DNA from: Rhyacophila brunnea
Lineage: Eukaryota; Arthropoda; Insecta; Trichoptera; Rhyacophilidae
NCBI GenBank assembly: GCA_022495005.1
Contig: JAGYXB010000018.1
Location: 1,116,001-1,180,000 of the forward strand
DNA length: 64,000 nucleotides
Direction: 5' to 3'
Under the pieces are notes generated by a model, which saw only the letters and a program-made list of their open reading frames with translations, ran no database searches and was not told the DNA's origin. Position 1 is the stretch's first letter, and the number at the start of each line of letters is the position of its first letter. The position numbers and the translations under genes were made by a program. Of the stretch, positions 22,458-34,454 are shown in pieces.

Positions 22458-23916
22458 ATGCTGATCAAAAAGAAGGACATTATGGAAAGATGGAAAGGCT
22501 ATTTCACAACACTTTTAAATCAGGCTTATAATAATGGTCATGAGGAAACGGAAGAAGTATTGTACCACACTGCTGAAGAATTTATTGATGAGCCTACTCT
22601 GCCTGAAGTAAGAAGAGCATTAAGAACGCTGAAAAACAATAAAGCACCTGGAACAAACAGGATAACAGCCGAGCTGATAAAGACTGGTGGCCCTACACTG
22701 GAAGCAAATATCCACAAGATAATTCTCAATATTTGGGAAAAAGAAATTCTACCTGAGGAATGGAAGATGGGTATAATAATCGTGCCTATTCTGAAAAAGG
22801 GAGAAAAAACAATCTGCGATAACTACAGAGGGATCACAATTCTAAACACAGCTTATAAAGTTTTCTCATATGTACTGTATAGCAGGTTAATGATCTATGG
22901 TGAGGAAATCCTGGGAGAATACCAATGCGGCTTCCGACCAAATAGATCCACCATAGATCACATCCATCTCATGAGGCAAACTATGGAGAAAGCACACGAA
23001 TACAACCTGACACTCCACCACCTGTTTATTGATTTTAAACAAGCTTTCGCCAGTTTGAATAGGGATAAGATGCTGCAAAGCATAAAAATACTGGGAATTC
23101 CCTTAAAACTGGTAAGGCTTATAAAGACCACACTGACGGATACTAATTACAAGCAGATCCAAACAGAGGATGATCGACCATGGTGGCACTATGAAAATAA
23201 AAGCAGAAAACGCTGGGCTGGAAATAAACCAGTCAAAAACTAAGTATATGGTCAGCACACGCGATCAGGTATCGCTGCAGAATAAAGTCATAGGACAGCA
23301 TGCATATGAAGGGGTGGACAAGTTCATGTATCTCGGATCCAGCCTAAATACCCAAAATAAGACAGCAGAGGAGATAAAAATCCGCCTTATCTCCGGGAAT
23401 AAATGCTGGCATGCCTGCAAGCGACTGGTGGGGTCGAAAATTCTAGCCGAAGAAGTAAACTTCTAATTTATAAAACGATTATAAGGCCAGTGGTCACTTA
23501 TGGCTGTGAGACTTGGTGCTTGACTCAAAACGAGGAAAACAAATTAGCTGTCTTCGAGCGAAATACTCCGCAAAATCTTTGGACCCACGTTGGAAAATGG
23601 GAACTACAGAATTAAAATGAACCACGAGTTGGAAGAGCTGATTGAACAGCAAACAATCATAAGACACTGTAAGTTCCAAAGACTACGATGGGCGGGGCAT
23701 GTGGAGAGAATGCCTGAAGTTAGAGCGCCAAGGATCATGACGAAGTGGCTACCCCAACGGAAGAGACCCAGAGGCCGTCCAAGAAAGAGATGGGCTGCCG
23801 CCGTAGAAATTGACTGGCTTCATATAGGAAGATCCGGTAACTGGAGAAGTGTGGCGAGAGACCGGAGTGAGTGGAGAGCGGTTGTGGAGGAGGCCAAATC
23901 CCACCCCGGGATGTAG
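22458..23916 (+). pseudogene. LINE reverse transcriptase with the YADD region missing
   Basis: RT blocks visible in order: LKNNKAPGTNRITAELIK, PILKKGEKTICDNYRGI, GEYQCGFRPNRSTIDHI, and motif A as FIDFKQAFASLNRDK (usual AFDS changed to AFAS). Reading then jumps from KLVRLIKTTLTDTNYKQIQ directly to post-palm sequence (ENAGLEINQSKTKYMVSTRD). The QG-LSP and YADD motifs that should lie between are missing: a deletion of an estimated 60-70 codons at about 23160-23185. The C-terminal part continues in shifting frames through VVTYGCETWCLT and LRWAGHVERMPE to RGRPRKRW and stops at 23916. Confidence 0.82.
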
Positions 23917-23935
23917 CACCGTGGAAGAAGAAGAA

Positions 23936-26536
23936 GATACCATGTTACATATTTATGCCATCATTTTAATAAAAAAAATATTGGTGTTAGATTTTACAAA
24001 TCCATAGGTACGACCAGGAGGAAAACTAATGACTTATATTCGAGCACTGCAATATAATGGATCTAATAAATGGAAATATTAATTTCAAACTGCGTTTTGG
24101 GGAAGAATAGCAAGAGCTCCCTCCAATCTCTTTGTCCCTGTACGAATAAATTAAAGTAATATTATGCAACCAAAATTCTTTGCAGCCTTCCTCAACTATA
24201 TTAAGAAAGGCATGAAATAAAATAACTAAGAATACCTTCAGTTCTTGAAAACAAGTATGGTGGCTGATTATCACTAATTTTATAATAATCTGTCATTTGA
24301 AAGTTAACTCGAAAATTAAAATGAATTAAATATTATTTTGTTCATTTATGTGATGCTTATTACCCCTATTTATGCGATTTTATTGAATTTTCCAACATAA
24401 TGTAGACAAGCAATAGATACTGTAAAACTTGGTGCTGTTTATTTTAATTCAAACATTGTAACTCCCAGCTCAAATCTCAAAAAAACAAAAGCAAACCATG
24501 TCACTCCTCTATATTCTATGTTAATAAATATTTTGTAAAAATGACCAGATTTACTCATTTATAACATTAAAATACTAAAAGTGTTCAAATTTCCTAAACC
24601 AGTCCGTTTTATTTTAAAACAGTTTTTCTTCCTTCTGTGAAGTTGGTTAATACGGAGTTACAAGTTCCGCGCATTTAGTTGACGAAATGTCATTCCAATA
24701 TTATCTTTTGAAGAAAATATCGTTGCATAAAAATACATTGCATTTTTCAAAAATACGCATACCAACCTAATTATTGTAATATAACTTATTTATTTTTATA
24801 TAAGTTAAAAACAGTAGGTTATTATAATTATTATTTACAGCGTTTTTGCTTATGAAACTAACATTCATCCATTCAAAGTCATAAATAAAAAGACAAATTT
24901 TAAGTTTAATAATGATTTTTTTTAAATTTTGACACTTTTGTGTATACAAAATATTTATTTTTAAGTAATCTATTATAAATCGAAATATTTAGAGAGCATA
25001 CACCGTTTTGGCTATTTTGCGAGATTCTTTTGACTGGATCTTCCAAACGGATGCGGTTGTTTTTGTTCGGGATATTTTGACGGGGTACTTAGTGAAAATG
25101 GAAAAATTGGAATTTTTCGCGTAATTTACATGAAAAAACAATACAAAATAAGTGAAAAATCATGTAAATGAATTATTGAAAGGTGTGCATTTAAAAAATG
25201 TGGAAAAAAAATGTTTGATGTTAAAACTTAACGGCCATTCAAAATCAAATTTATAGCTTAATATAAGAGATAAAAAATTTAAAAATCATGTTAAAAGTTT
25301 AAAAAATATTTTCAATCGTATGCATCTAACAAAACAATTTTAGGGTAAATTTAATGGTTCAAGTATCAAGTCACTAAATTTAAAAAAATAATATCTCTCA
25401 AGATATAATCTCGAAATCAAAAAAAGTACATGCACAAACGTTAGCCAATAATAGGCAAATTGATGACCTAATAAAAAATTTAAAAAGTTTGTTGGATGGT
25501 TTTACTTAACGTTCATCAAATATTTCATATCGAATAACTCACGCACTATATGAGAAAAAAATAAAAAAAGTATGCAGAATTGCGCATTAGCTATGCGACA
25601 AGAGATTTTACTAAAAAAAATATTTTTAAACCCACGCAGTCAGGTTTTGCATACAAACTTAAAAATTAAATAGCGCGCTGAATACAGGTGAAAAGGCAAA
25701 AAAGAATCGTGCACTAACGTTCACTACCAACGCACTAGTGCTTACAATTTAAATTTTGAAAAAAATATAAGTTTAGTGACACAAGTATCCAGCATTTAGC
25801 TGGGTCACCCAAATTGAAATGCGAATAACCCCCTTAATGTGCGTGCACAAACGAAAAAAAAACGTGCACAAACGTGCACTAACGATGCACAAACAAACGC
25901 ACCCAAAAAAAAATAGAGTTTTAACATTGGGTGATCCAGGTAAATGGACCTCGAATTCATGTACTCAGCAGAAAAATTACCTAATTCATGAATAAGGCAA
26001 CAGGCTTGACTATTACATGAATTAGCCAAAATTTTGCCCATTTCATGTAATAGTCAATTTCGCATATTCGGTGTAACATAATATATACAGATAATAGGAT
26101 AGGAAGGGATGTCAATTTTTAAATAAGTTTCTAGGAAAATAATAGATGTGAATTTTTTCCCTAGGTAGGTATAAAGCCAATTATTTCAAATTTTACATTT
26201 TTTTTTCGATAGCTAGGTGAAAAATAAAATATTGAATTTGTTTTTGTATTAAAATAAATACTTGCAATTTAATTTTTATAGAATACAGCGTTTTTCCTGC
26301 CAAATGGCTTATTTTCGTCCCCGCCTAGCATGTTTTTGTGTACGACAATATTTACTGTTGGCAAAACTGCTTTATTTTTTTATGGCATGGCAACAGATTT
26401 TCCGCAGCTGCGTGAAATATTGTCTATGGCCGCACGATTGCTATGCCAAAAATAAATCTAAATGTTGAATGTTATTTTGAATAATAATTATATTAACATT
26501 TACAATATAAGTGACCTGATTGAATAAGCCGCCGAC
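23936..26536. other. AT-rich intergenic stretch
   Basis: No gene seen. A degenerate repeat of CACAAACG/GTGCACTAACG-type units occupies about 25700-25905. A 15-bp perfect inverted repeat lies at 26007-26021 and 26042-26056 (TGACTATTACATGAA and its complement). The last 60 bp may hold the 5' UTR of the OXA1L gene. Confidence 0.45.
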
Positions 26537-27781
26537 ATGTTAAGTGTGCTGGGAAGACATTGTCAAGTTGCGGCTGTAAGAATACCGCAAACATTTAAGG
26601 TTAGATTAGCACCAGTCAATCAGTCACTATCCGTCAGACGTAATTATCATTTGATTCACGGAAAATCACGTAATTACAAATATGCGGTGTGTCAAGCCAG
26701 ATGGATGTCGGCTAAATCTGCCTCTGAGGTGCGCTTTGTTTCATCTGCAGTTGAAAATACTCTGCCGCCGCCTTTGGGAAATATCCCTGAACCGCCTCTA
26801 GCTCTTGAAAACGTTGCTGAAATAGCCACCGCGGGGGAACCGACGTTGGTGAGCTTGGGTTTAGGTGGATATTCTCCAGTCGGATTAGTACAGAATTGCC
26901 TAGAATACCTGCACATAAGTTTCGATTTACCCTGGTGGGGTGCCATAATGGTAGGCACTATATGCGTCAGAACGATCGTCTTTCCTTTGGTTATACTCGC
27001 GCAAAGGAACAGCGCTATCATGAATAACCATTTACCGCAAATCCAGCACCTCCAGCTAAAAATGTCAAACGCGCGCCAGTCAGGGAACCAATTGGACTCT
27101 GCCAGATATGGCCAGGAGATGATGATATTTATGAAAGAAAAAAAACTAAATCCGTTAAAGAATATGTTAGTACCGTTTGTTCAAATGCCTTTCTTTGTTT
27201 CATTCTTTTTGGGGTTGAGAGGCATGGCAAACTGTCCTGTTGAAAGTTTTTCTAACGGTGGCCTATTTTGGTTCACGGATTTAACGATCCCAGATCCCTA
27301 TTATCTCTTGCCCATACTCACTAGCGCCACTTTATATTTGACAATTCAACTCGGTATCGACGGAGGGCGTATGGTCGGCCAGAATATGCAAATGATGAAG
27401 TATGTCCTCAAAGGACTGCCCCTCGTGATGATTCCTTTCACGATTAACTTCCCCGGAGCTATATTGATGTACTGGTTCTCTTCAAATACGATATCGCTGG
27501 TCCAAGTCGGTATATTGAAAATTCCCAGTGTACGCGATTACTTTAAAATACCCAAACTGATCAAGCACGATCCCGACAGTCTGCCGATACCCAATAAAGG
27601 CTTCGTAGCCGGAGCCAAAGACTCCTGGAATAATTTAAAAATCTCCAAAGAGATGGAAGACAGACAGAAATTGGATGAAATGATGTTCAACAAAGCGGGT
27701 AGAGGGCCAGTAGTGAAAACTTTCAAGACCGACCCGAGAAAAATGTTAAACGCTATCGAAGCTAAGAAAGCTAACAAGTAA
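26537..27781 (+). CDS. OXA1L: OXA1L, mitochondrial inner-membrane insertase
   Basis: An uninterrupted 414-residue frame. Residues 1-70 are rich in R, S and hydrophobic residues with almost no acidic ones, as in a mitochondrial targeting sequence. A short proline-rich linker (about 77-90) follows. The YidC/Oxa1/Alb3 core is next, with hydrophobic segments at about 132-155 (LPWWGAIMVGTICVRTIVFP), 208-229 (LVPFVQMPFFVSFFLGLRGM), 255-273 and 289-326, plus the GLFWFTDLT..PDPYYLLP block typical of the family. The C-terminal tail (about 330-414) is basic, fitting the matrix tail that contacts mitoribosomes. Known: Oxa1 inserts mitochondrially encoded respiratory subunits into the inner membrane. Length agrees with animal OXA1L. 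No intron is needed in the coding region. I see no poly(A) scar right after the stop, so I treat it as a true gene rather than a retrocopy. Confidence 0.93.
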   Translation: MLSVLGRHCQVAAVRIPQTFKVRLAPVNQSLSVRRNYHLIHGKSRNYKYAVCQARWMSAKSASEVRFVSSAVENTLPPPLGNIPEPPLALENVAEIATAGEPTLVSLGLGGYSPVGLVQNCLEYLHISFDLPWWGAIMVGTICVRTIVFPLVILAQRNSAIMNNHLPQIQHLQLKMSNARQSGNQLDSARYGQEMMIFMKEKKLNPLKNMLVPFVQMPFFVSFFLGLRGMANCPVESFSNGGLFWFTDLTIPDPYYLLPILTSATLYLTIQLGIDGGRMVGQNMQMMKYVLKGLPLVMIPFTINFPGAILMYWFSSNTISLVQVGILKIPSVRDYFKIPKLIKHDPDSLPIPNKGFVAGAKDSWNNLKISKEMEDRQKLDEMMFNKAGRGPVVKTFKTDPRKMLNAIEAKKANK

Positions 27782-27928
27782 AGTTGTAAAATAATATTCA
27801 TAGTATAGAATATTTGTTAAATTACACAACTAGTTCGTAGATACAATCTTTTTACGGAACATCTACCATACCGTATTACATCAATTATAAGATACACCCT
27901 TATTTTTAAACACCAATCATAAAATAAG

Positions 27929-27934
27929 AATAAA
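27929..27934 (+). terminator. Candidate poly(A) signal for OXA1L
   Basis: AATAAA lies 148 bp after the OXA1L stop codon. It is the first canonical hexamer I find downstream. Placement is plausible but no transcript end can be seen. Confidence 0.4.
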
Positions 27935-28499
27935 TCAACATAAAATAATATTACAGAGATGCCGTAAGTATATTATTTATGTACTTTAATAATATGTAAC
28001 ATCACAATCAAGTCTCTCTTCTTTAGAAATTCTAATTTTTCTGAATCACATTTTAACTCAAGAGCTCGAAGACTAAGACCATAAAATATCTTGTGCGCCA
28101 TAGAGGGTGTTAGTGATGTCACATTTGTTTAAAAAGTACTAGGTATACCAAAATAAGACAAAAAAAAACATGTGTATTATAATCAATGCAATATGGTATT
28201 ACATATAATAAATTCAATTGAATACAATATTATATTTTCCGCAGCTACAATCTGACCTAAATGGACGCATTTACATAATATTTAATTAGATTAATAATTA
28301 TTATGTAGAGATTTTACAGTATGTCAAAGTGAATAAATTTACGTGAATTTGTTTTGTTATTTTATTTATGTGTACCTATCTATCTACCTGTTTTTATTTT
28401 CAGAAACTTCAGTAGATGTTTAGTAAATTTAATCATCTAAGTATTAATCCGTACACTGCGCTGAACATGTAAACATGTCCGAAATTATAATATACTTAA

Positions 28500-29016
28500 G
28501 GGGGATCCTTATGCCAACAGAGAACCTAGCGTAAAATATGATGTTTGCAATTTGAGAAATTTTTTGATAATTTAGAATTTCAACTGTATTAATAAATAAT
28601 ATCTGAAAACATTAAAAAGATTTTTTTTTTAAGTCAAAGATAAACTTAGAATTATTGTAATAAAATGTGAATTTGTTGCAGGGTCACATCTTATTATCAC
28701 ATTATATTTTATGTCATATTTATTCAATTTAAATGTCATTGTATTTATTATTAAAATTTAGTTTAAGTTTTCAATTTTTTAACGTTTAGATTTTTGACTA
28801 ATTCATGTTCTAATATTTTTTACATTTAAAAAACATCTATTTTTATAAAAATAATATAAATGTGTATAACTTGAAATCCTTTTTATTTATATATATCGTT
28901 TATGTTTTCAGATACATATTTATTAATACAGTTGAAATTGTAAATTATCAAAAAAAATTCTTAATTGCAAGCTTCGTATTTTTCCACTAGGTTCTCTGTT
29001 GGCATAAGGATCCCCC
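28500..29016. mobile_element. Foldback-type MITE with ~110-bp inverted ends
   Basis: The left end GGGGGATCCTTATGCCAAC, followed by AGAGAACCTAG, is repeated in reverse complement at about 28990-29016. Similarity continues inward to about 28613 and from about 28905 (AATTTCAACTGTATTAATAA on the left). The middle is AT-rich and noncoding. The exact right edge is blurred by a run of about 12 C. I could not define a target duplication; TAA precedes the left end. Confidence 0.7.
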
Positions 29017-29850
29017 CCCCCTTTTCCGCAGTAAGTAGTTATATTCATTTATAAACAATATCTTTTGAAAGAATCATATTTAAACGGTGATACACCCCTG
29101 TTACAGGCGGGCTTCTCCCGGTGTAAAATAATCATTTAGTAGTCATAAGTCGAAACGTAACCCTGACCTCTAGAAACGGCTTCATAAAACATCTAATCTG
29201 ATTCCTTGCTCAACTACGTAATTTTATTTTTTTTTATTCATGAGTAAAGGCCTTCGTCCGGTGCGTGAAAATCACTTACTGGGCGGAGGTGTAATTAAGA
29301 TAGATTTTAAAGTATAAATGATGATGGATGAAAGAGATAATTTTAAGATTAAATATAAGTACTTATTCATATATAATAAATTTTGCCGCGCTTGCCGGCA
29401 ACGTTCAAATTTCCACGCGCCTGCGCCGGGGTGGTCCTCGTGATTCGTCAAATCAAAAACCTCACGCGATAAAATTTGGCCAATCACGAGAGTCCTTTTT
29501 GCTGGACGGCGTGGTACGCGAAGTTTGAAAAAGAAAAAGAAAGTAGTGAGCGTCCCTTTTCCAACATGTACGGACCTGCGAAACTTATTGTTAAAACAAA
29601 ATATGTAAACGTGTAAAGAAAATGTAAAATATAAGATAATACCAAGTTACGCACGAGACAGACGTGGTTTCATTTAATTTCTCCTCAATTTAAAATATCT
29701 TTTTTTGTGAATCCGGGGTTCGATGGACACCTGAGCTAGCCGCCGGAACCCCGAGTATCTCAACGGGTTACTGCCAAAAGTTGGTAAGTCAATAATTTAG
29801 GTATTTATAGTTAACAACGGATGTGTACATTTTATAAAAAAATGGAAGTA
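29017..29850. other. GC/CpG-rich segment of unknown nature
   Basis: About 29385-29560 and 29705-29770 stand out as GC- and CpG-rich. A hairpin CGGGGTTC / GAACCCCG spans about 29716-29753, and a donor-like GTTGGTAAGT lies at about 29782. No ORF of note. Candidates are a promoter plus noncoding first exon on the plus strand, or an LTR/U5 fragment, since GACAGACGTGGTTTCATTTA resembles the 3' part of some LTRs. I cannot decide between them. Confidence 0.3.
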
Positions 29851-30017
29851 CAGTAAAAACAAAACAATGATTCGGTTGGTCAATGCTGTGTATGCGGATG
29901 TTAAGCCCTACTAGTGCTACTAATTACCTGGCAGTCGACGTGCCCGTAGCGCTGACAACGGTATACGTATTCGTAAGCATACAATCCATGAACCGAATCA
30001 TTGTTTTGTTTTTACTG
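29851..30017. mobile_element. 167-bp Tc1/mariner-type MITE, perfect 27-bp inverted ends
   Basis: The left arm 29851-29877 begins CAGTAAAAACAAAACAATG. The right arm 29991-30017 is its exact reverse complement. TA lies directly outside both ends (29849-29850 and 30018-30019), the duplication made by Tc1/mariner elements. The interior is short and noncoding. Confidence 0.85.
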
Positions 30018-30796
30018 TACATATGCTAGAAAAAAATTCAAGGTCATCCAATATAATAGAACATGCACATAAAGTGCAAAGAAATTAGCATTGTGCCTGA
30101 TTTTAGAGGCCATGTCAAACTTTAAATTGCAATTCCTCCATAACATGATTTAGAGATGTTTGTTTTGAAAACAGGTGTCTCAGAACCATTTTTGTATCTT
30201 CATGCTGATTAATATTATAATGATACAATTAATATGAAAAATTAGTATACTTTATTAGATTTATAATAAAACAATGCATCATTTTACTATTCCTAGGTTT
30301 ACACAAGATAATTTGACAATTTTATGATAAAATTTCACAATAGTAGGTACATACAATTAGAGCAAATCATTGAGGATCATAAAAAAAACCATTCACACTC
30401 ATGATTACCTACAATTTATTTTTAAAAAACGAAAACTAATGTCATGTTTCACAATGCCAAGATAAAAATTAATTTCTGCTATAACTTAAAATGCGCCGGC
30501 TTGGAGAGCTAGTGGTTTGCAATACTCACATTGTGGCTAGTTTCACAGTCTAAGAACTCTATTATATTAGAGATGTTGAGGTAACTTGATTCAAGCTACA
30601 AACTGTTAACTCAAATTAATGCCTCGCCAATAATGAATTGTAGGGGAGGACAACCTTCCATGTCATGTAATAATTATTGATCTTTTGGATTATTTTATCT
30701 CTAGCCGTTATGAAAATACCATTTTAATTTGATCGGTGTCATGTTCCAGTTTAACATATTATAAGCTGTAGGTTATTTCTATATGTAAAATATATA
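30018..30796. other. Intergenic stretch, nothing recognised
   Basis: AT-rich, no ORF of note, no paired repeats seen. Confidence 0.4.
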
Positions 30797-31673
30797 CAGT
30801 ATTCTCTCAGTAATCCGCCACCCCAAAAACCAGACAAGTGTGGAATTAGTGAAAACGGCGGATTATAGTGCATAAATACAAAATATTGTAAAAATTAAGA
30901 CAGGTATTTCGTAAAAGTAGTTTTTATTGATAAATTTGTACTAGCAACTTACGGGTTTTTTATGATCAAAATCAATTATTATGTATTAAATAATACATAT
31001 TAATCATAAACTAAGTTTATTAACTACATATTAAACAGTAAATCACTTAACGCAACCATTTGTTCAGTGTTTGTTTTTTTCTGAATATTGTTCGAAGATT
31101 ATGTCATTTCGTAATTTATGCAACATGATGAATGTGTTTACGGTTGCATTATTTTCCTCTGCCCATTTAATGGTTACGTGTCGGTCCCGGCTAGTATATC
31201 TGATTTGACTGTATGAGCGGTCGGTTGACAATTATTGCCTTCATCCTCAGAATCCAAGCCTCTTGATGTATTTATGAGCTCCTTCAGTTAGAAGTGGCGC
31301 ATACTCCTTAGAACTTTCTGCTATCCATTCTTCTAAAACATTGCACGTTAGCTCTGAGTTTTCAGTCGCCCTCTGAATCGATTCTTCTAATGGAACTAAG
31401 TCTTTCGGTTCCCAGTTTTCACTATCTTAATTCATGGAGGGCCACAGCTTTTTTCATGATCAAATTATTGCTCATCCCGGTAGGTTGTTCCATGCTTTGG
31501 CTAAGTTATATTCGACAGCGAACAGCTGATATAGGCACGCGGCGGACTACTGAATTTTACATATGAATACCGGCGGATTATAGAGCTTGATTTTCTGATA
31601 TTGACTAGTAAAAATAACGGCGGATTATAGTAGTTGTCGGATAATCGAGCGGCAGATTACTGAGAGAGTACTG
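30797..31673 (-). mobile_element. pogo/Tigger-like element, deleted, with motif repeats
   Basis: The termini are CAGTATTCTCTCAGTAATCCG and an inverted copy with a few mismatches (AGATTACTGAGAGAGTACTG). TA lies outside both ends. Minus-strand sequence at about 31240-31520 reads NLAKAWNNLPG, then ENWEPKDLVPLEESIQRATE, LEEWIAESSKEYAP and LTEGAHKYIKRLGF, which resembles the C-terminal part of Tigger/pogo transposases. Stops interrupt it and the catalytic core is absent. The motif CGGCGGATTATAG occurs at 30856, 31571 and 31618, with variants at the left end (inverted), at 31540 and at the right end. Confidence 0.75.
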
Positions 31674-33211
31674 TATGTACATCTTACAATTATTTTAGAA
31701 GACATGATGTACTTATTGGTTTTTGGTGAGTAATTCTTGCCATACACATTGTAATTACGTATCTTTTTACGATAATGACGTCTAATACCTAGAAAATTAT
31801 GACACCTAATAAAATGAATTCCTGAAATTAGTTATCAAATAACAACGAAGCATGGCAAATTTCTGTGAGAACAGCTGGAACATTGAATTCCTTTTTATAG
31901 AAATGATCTGAAAACGATTTTTGGACCCCAGCACGAAGGAGAATCTAGAGAATAAGACAAAATGAATTAGTGACATACAACATTTACATTACATTCAGAC
32001 TCTTCATACACATTAAACTGCTGTAGCTCAAGCAGGACATGTCCGCCATATACCGTACACACTGGTTACAAAAATTATGGAAACATCACGGCTCCGCTGG
32101 ATTAACAAAGTAAGGGGGGCTGCGATGGACCTGCTTGGTTGTGCAAGAATGGTTAAGGCTCAATTTGTATTGAAGTGCCATTGATAGATTTTATGATATA
32201 GCGACATAAGAATGACATTAATGGTAATTTCTTGACACATATTTTGGCAAATTTTTCTCACAATTTGTATCGATCAAAGTGTCATTTCTTTTTCCTCAAG
32301 AGTCGGACAATAATAAAAGCCAAATTACCAAATGCTGATAGTAAAGTTTCTATGTAATTTGTTAAGGAAACAAAATTTTTTTTATCATCGAACTATTACA
32401 GGAAAAGTACATTTTTTATATTACATTATAATTACAGGAATTGTGCGTTTCAGACATGTATAATATTATATTTATGGTAACACATTATTTTACATAACAG
32501 TTGTATGGTTTCGACAACAACAATAATATTAAATTTGATAACAATAAACCATTCATCTAATTGTACGTGAGAACATTGATATACAATAAAATCATAAAGT
32601 GAAGGAACATCTAACAGTGATAGTAATAATATTCATCACTTATTGAGCATTATTTTAATTAAATTAATGTCTACGGAGAAAATAAAACTAATATGTTCGA
32701 GACATCAAAAACTGGGACTTTGATTTGAACAACACAAAATGAGAATATTAAATTGATTGAATTTAAAATAAATTTACAAAATTATAGACAGCTGTTAGTA
32801 GTAATATATTATGCTATAAAATACAATGCAGGCTCGTAATTCCGGCATTCAGTATTCGCAAAATGGCGGATCAAATGACTGTCAATTCTGATTTAGAAAA
32901 TACTTTATGGAGGCAGATTCATCGTTGAATCATTTTAAAAATACTGTTAGTGAATAAAGTTTTCACACAACAACAATATAATTTAACTTTCACATACATA
33001 CTCAGTGCGACTACAACTCGTCAAATTTTTCTATGTGATTTAGATGCCATTCACAAAACACATGTGACTTAACCCATCGCGCCCTATCGGCGCCGGTGTT
33101 ACAGGATGCAGGACATGATGAAAATCAAAAAATTTTAATCATATTTTGATTCTTTTAAATTTGAAATTACTTAATAATAGATGTAGCTATCGTTTTATGA
33201 TGTTAGTTATA
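31674..33211. other. AT-rich intergenic stretch, no gene seen
   Basis: A slightly GC-richer patch at about 32030-32160 reads like decayed coding sequence (CACGGCTCCGCTGGATTAAC) but I cannot assign it. Otherwise nothing recognised. Confidence 0.4.
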
Positions 33212-33299
33212 TACAGTCCAATCGGGCGTCCCCTGAAAACGGCAGACCAACAGCCGGCCAATCCTTTCAACACCGGAATCACAAAATATCATCAACAAA

Positions 33300-34450
33300 A
33301 TGAAAACAAAACCAAATAAAAGGTCCTTTTCAGGACCAACCTTTGTGGCAGTTTCAGTTAATATCGAAGGCCTATCTAAATGTAAGGAGACAATCCTCTC
33401 TGCACTTTGTAAGAAAACTGACTGCGACATCTTACTAGTCCAAGAAACCCACAGAGGCCCAACCAACCATAGACCCTATGTACAAGGATTGCAATTAGTC
33501 GTTGAAAGGCCACACGACCAGTACGGCAGTGCCATTTTCGTAAAAACAGGCACCAGCATAGTATCCACTGCATTCTCAGATAAAAATGACATCGAAATTC
33601 TGACCATTGAACTCCCAAGCTGCAGCGTCACATCCGTATACAAACCACCCGCAGCAAACTTTTGAGTTTGAAGAACCAAATAATTTTAATGCATCTGACA
33701 TAAAATTTGTTCTTGGTGATTTCAACTGTCACAGCACAGCACAACCTGGGGATACAGTACAACAGATGAAAATGGAGTGACACTGGAAGAATGGGCAGAA
33801 ACCAAAGGACTTCAACTTATCCACTACCCAAAACTCCCAGCCTCTTTCAACAGCGGCAGGTGGAGGAAAGGATACAACCCTGATAATATATTCATAAGTG
33901 AAAAGATATCTGCTCAATGCACAAAGCAAGTGCATGACCCTATACCGAGAACTCAACACAGGCCTATCATATGTGAAGTTAACGTGATGATTAAACCAAC
34001 CATAGTCCCATTCAAGACAGTTTAACTTCAAAAAAGCAAACTGGGAAATGTTCAAGGAAGATCTCGATAAGGCAGTAGATAACCTGCAGCCACTACCAGA
34101 GACTTATGATGAATTCATTGAGGCGACAAAGAGAATCTCTAGGAAGAATATTCCAAGGGGTGCAGAACTGAGTATATTCCAGGAATGTCATCTGAAACAA
34201 AACCTCTGTTGGACAGATATAAGGCACTTGACGAAGAAGGCCCTTTTGCTGACGATACACTTGAAGCAGGAGAAAAGGTATTGGAAGCAATGTCTGAGGC
34301 ACGAAAGGAAAAATGGTGCAATCTGGTAGAGAACCTCGACATGAAACAAAACAGTAGGAAAGCATGGAAAGTAATAAAAAACCTCAGTAACGACCCGACA
34401 AGTCCACCTCAAATCACTACGGTAGTTACGCCAAATCAAATCGCCCACTA
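33300..34450 (+). pseudogene. LINE endonuclease and linker (broken)
   Basis: From the ATG at 33300 the frame reads FVAVSVNIEGLSKCKETILS and DILLVQETHRGPTNHRPY, then IVSTAFSDKND and TSVYKPPA, and stops at 33665. The next frame gives FVLGDFNCHSTA (GDFN block) near 33710, and a third gives RTQHRPIICEVNV near 33950. The linker RYKALDEEGPF..GEKVLEAM continues to a stop at 34449. These are the AP-endonuclease blocks of Jockey-type elements. At least two shifts and one stop separate them. Confidence 0.8.
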
Positions 34451-34454
34451 ACTA

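Larger units (their letters stand above)
21000..23935 (+). mobile_element. Non-LTR retrotransposon (CFDP2-like EN plus RT), internally deleted
   Basis: The order is 5' leader (about 21000-21253), AP endonuclease (21254-21980), spacer, reverse transcriptase (22458-23240), thumb and C-terminal region (23190-23916), then a (GAA)n tail at about 23921-23934. The left boundary is approximate. Proteins of this type are often annotated as craniofacial development protein 2-like. Stops and frameshifts occur at several places, and the RT catalytic block is deleted. I saw no clear target duplication. Confidence 0.8.

Noticed and set aside
25680..25910. Regularly spaced CACAAACG/GTGCACTAACG units considered as a CRISPR-like array
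   Set aside because: Eukaryotic context, irregular unit length and spacing, and no unique spacers; it is a decayed simple repeat.
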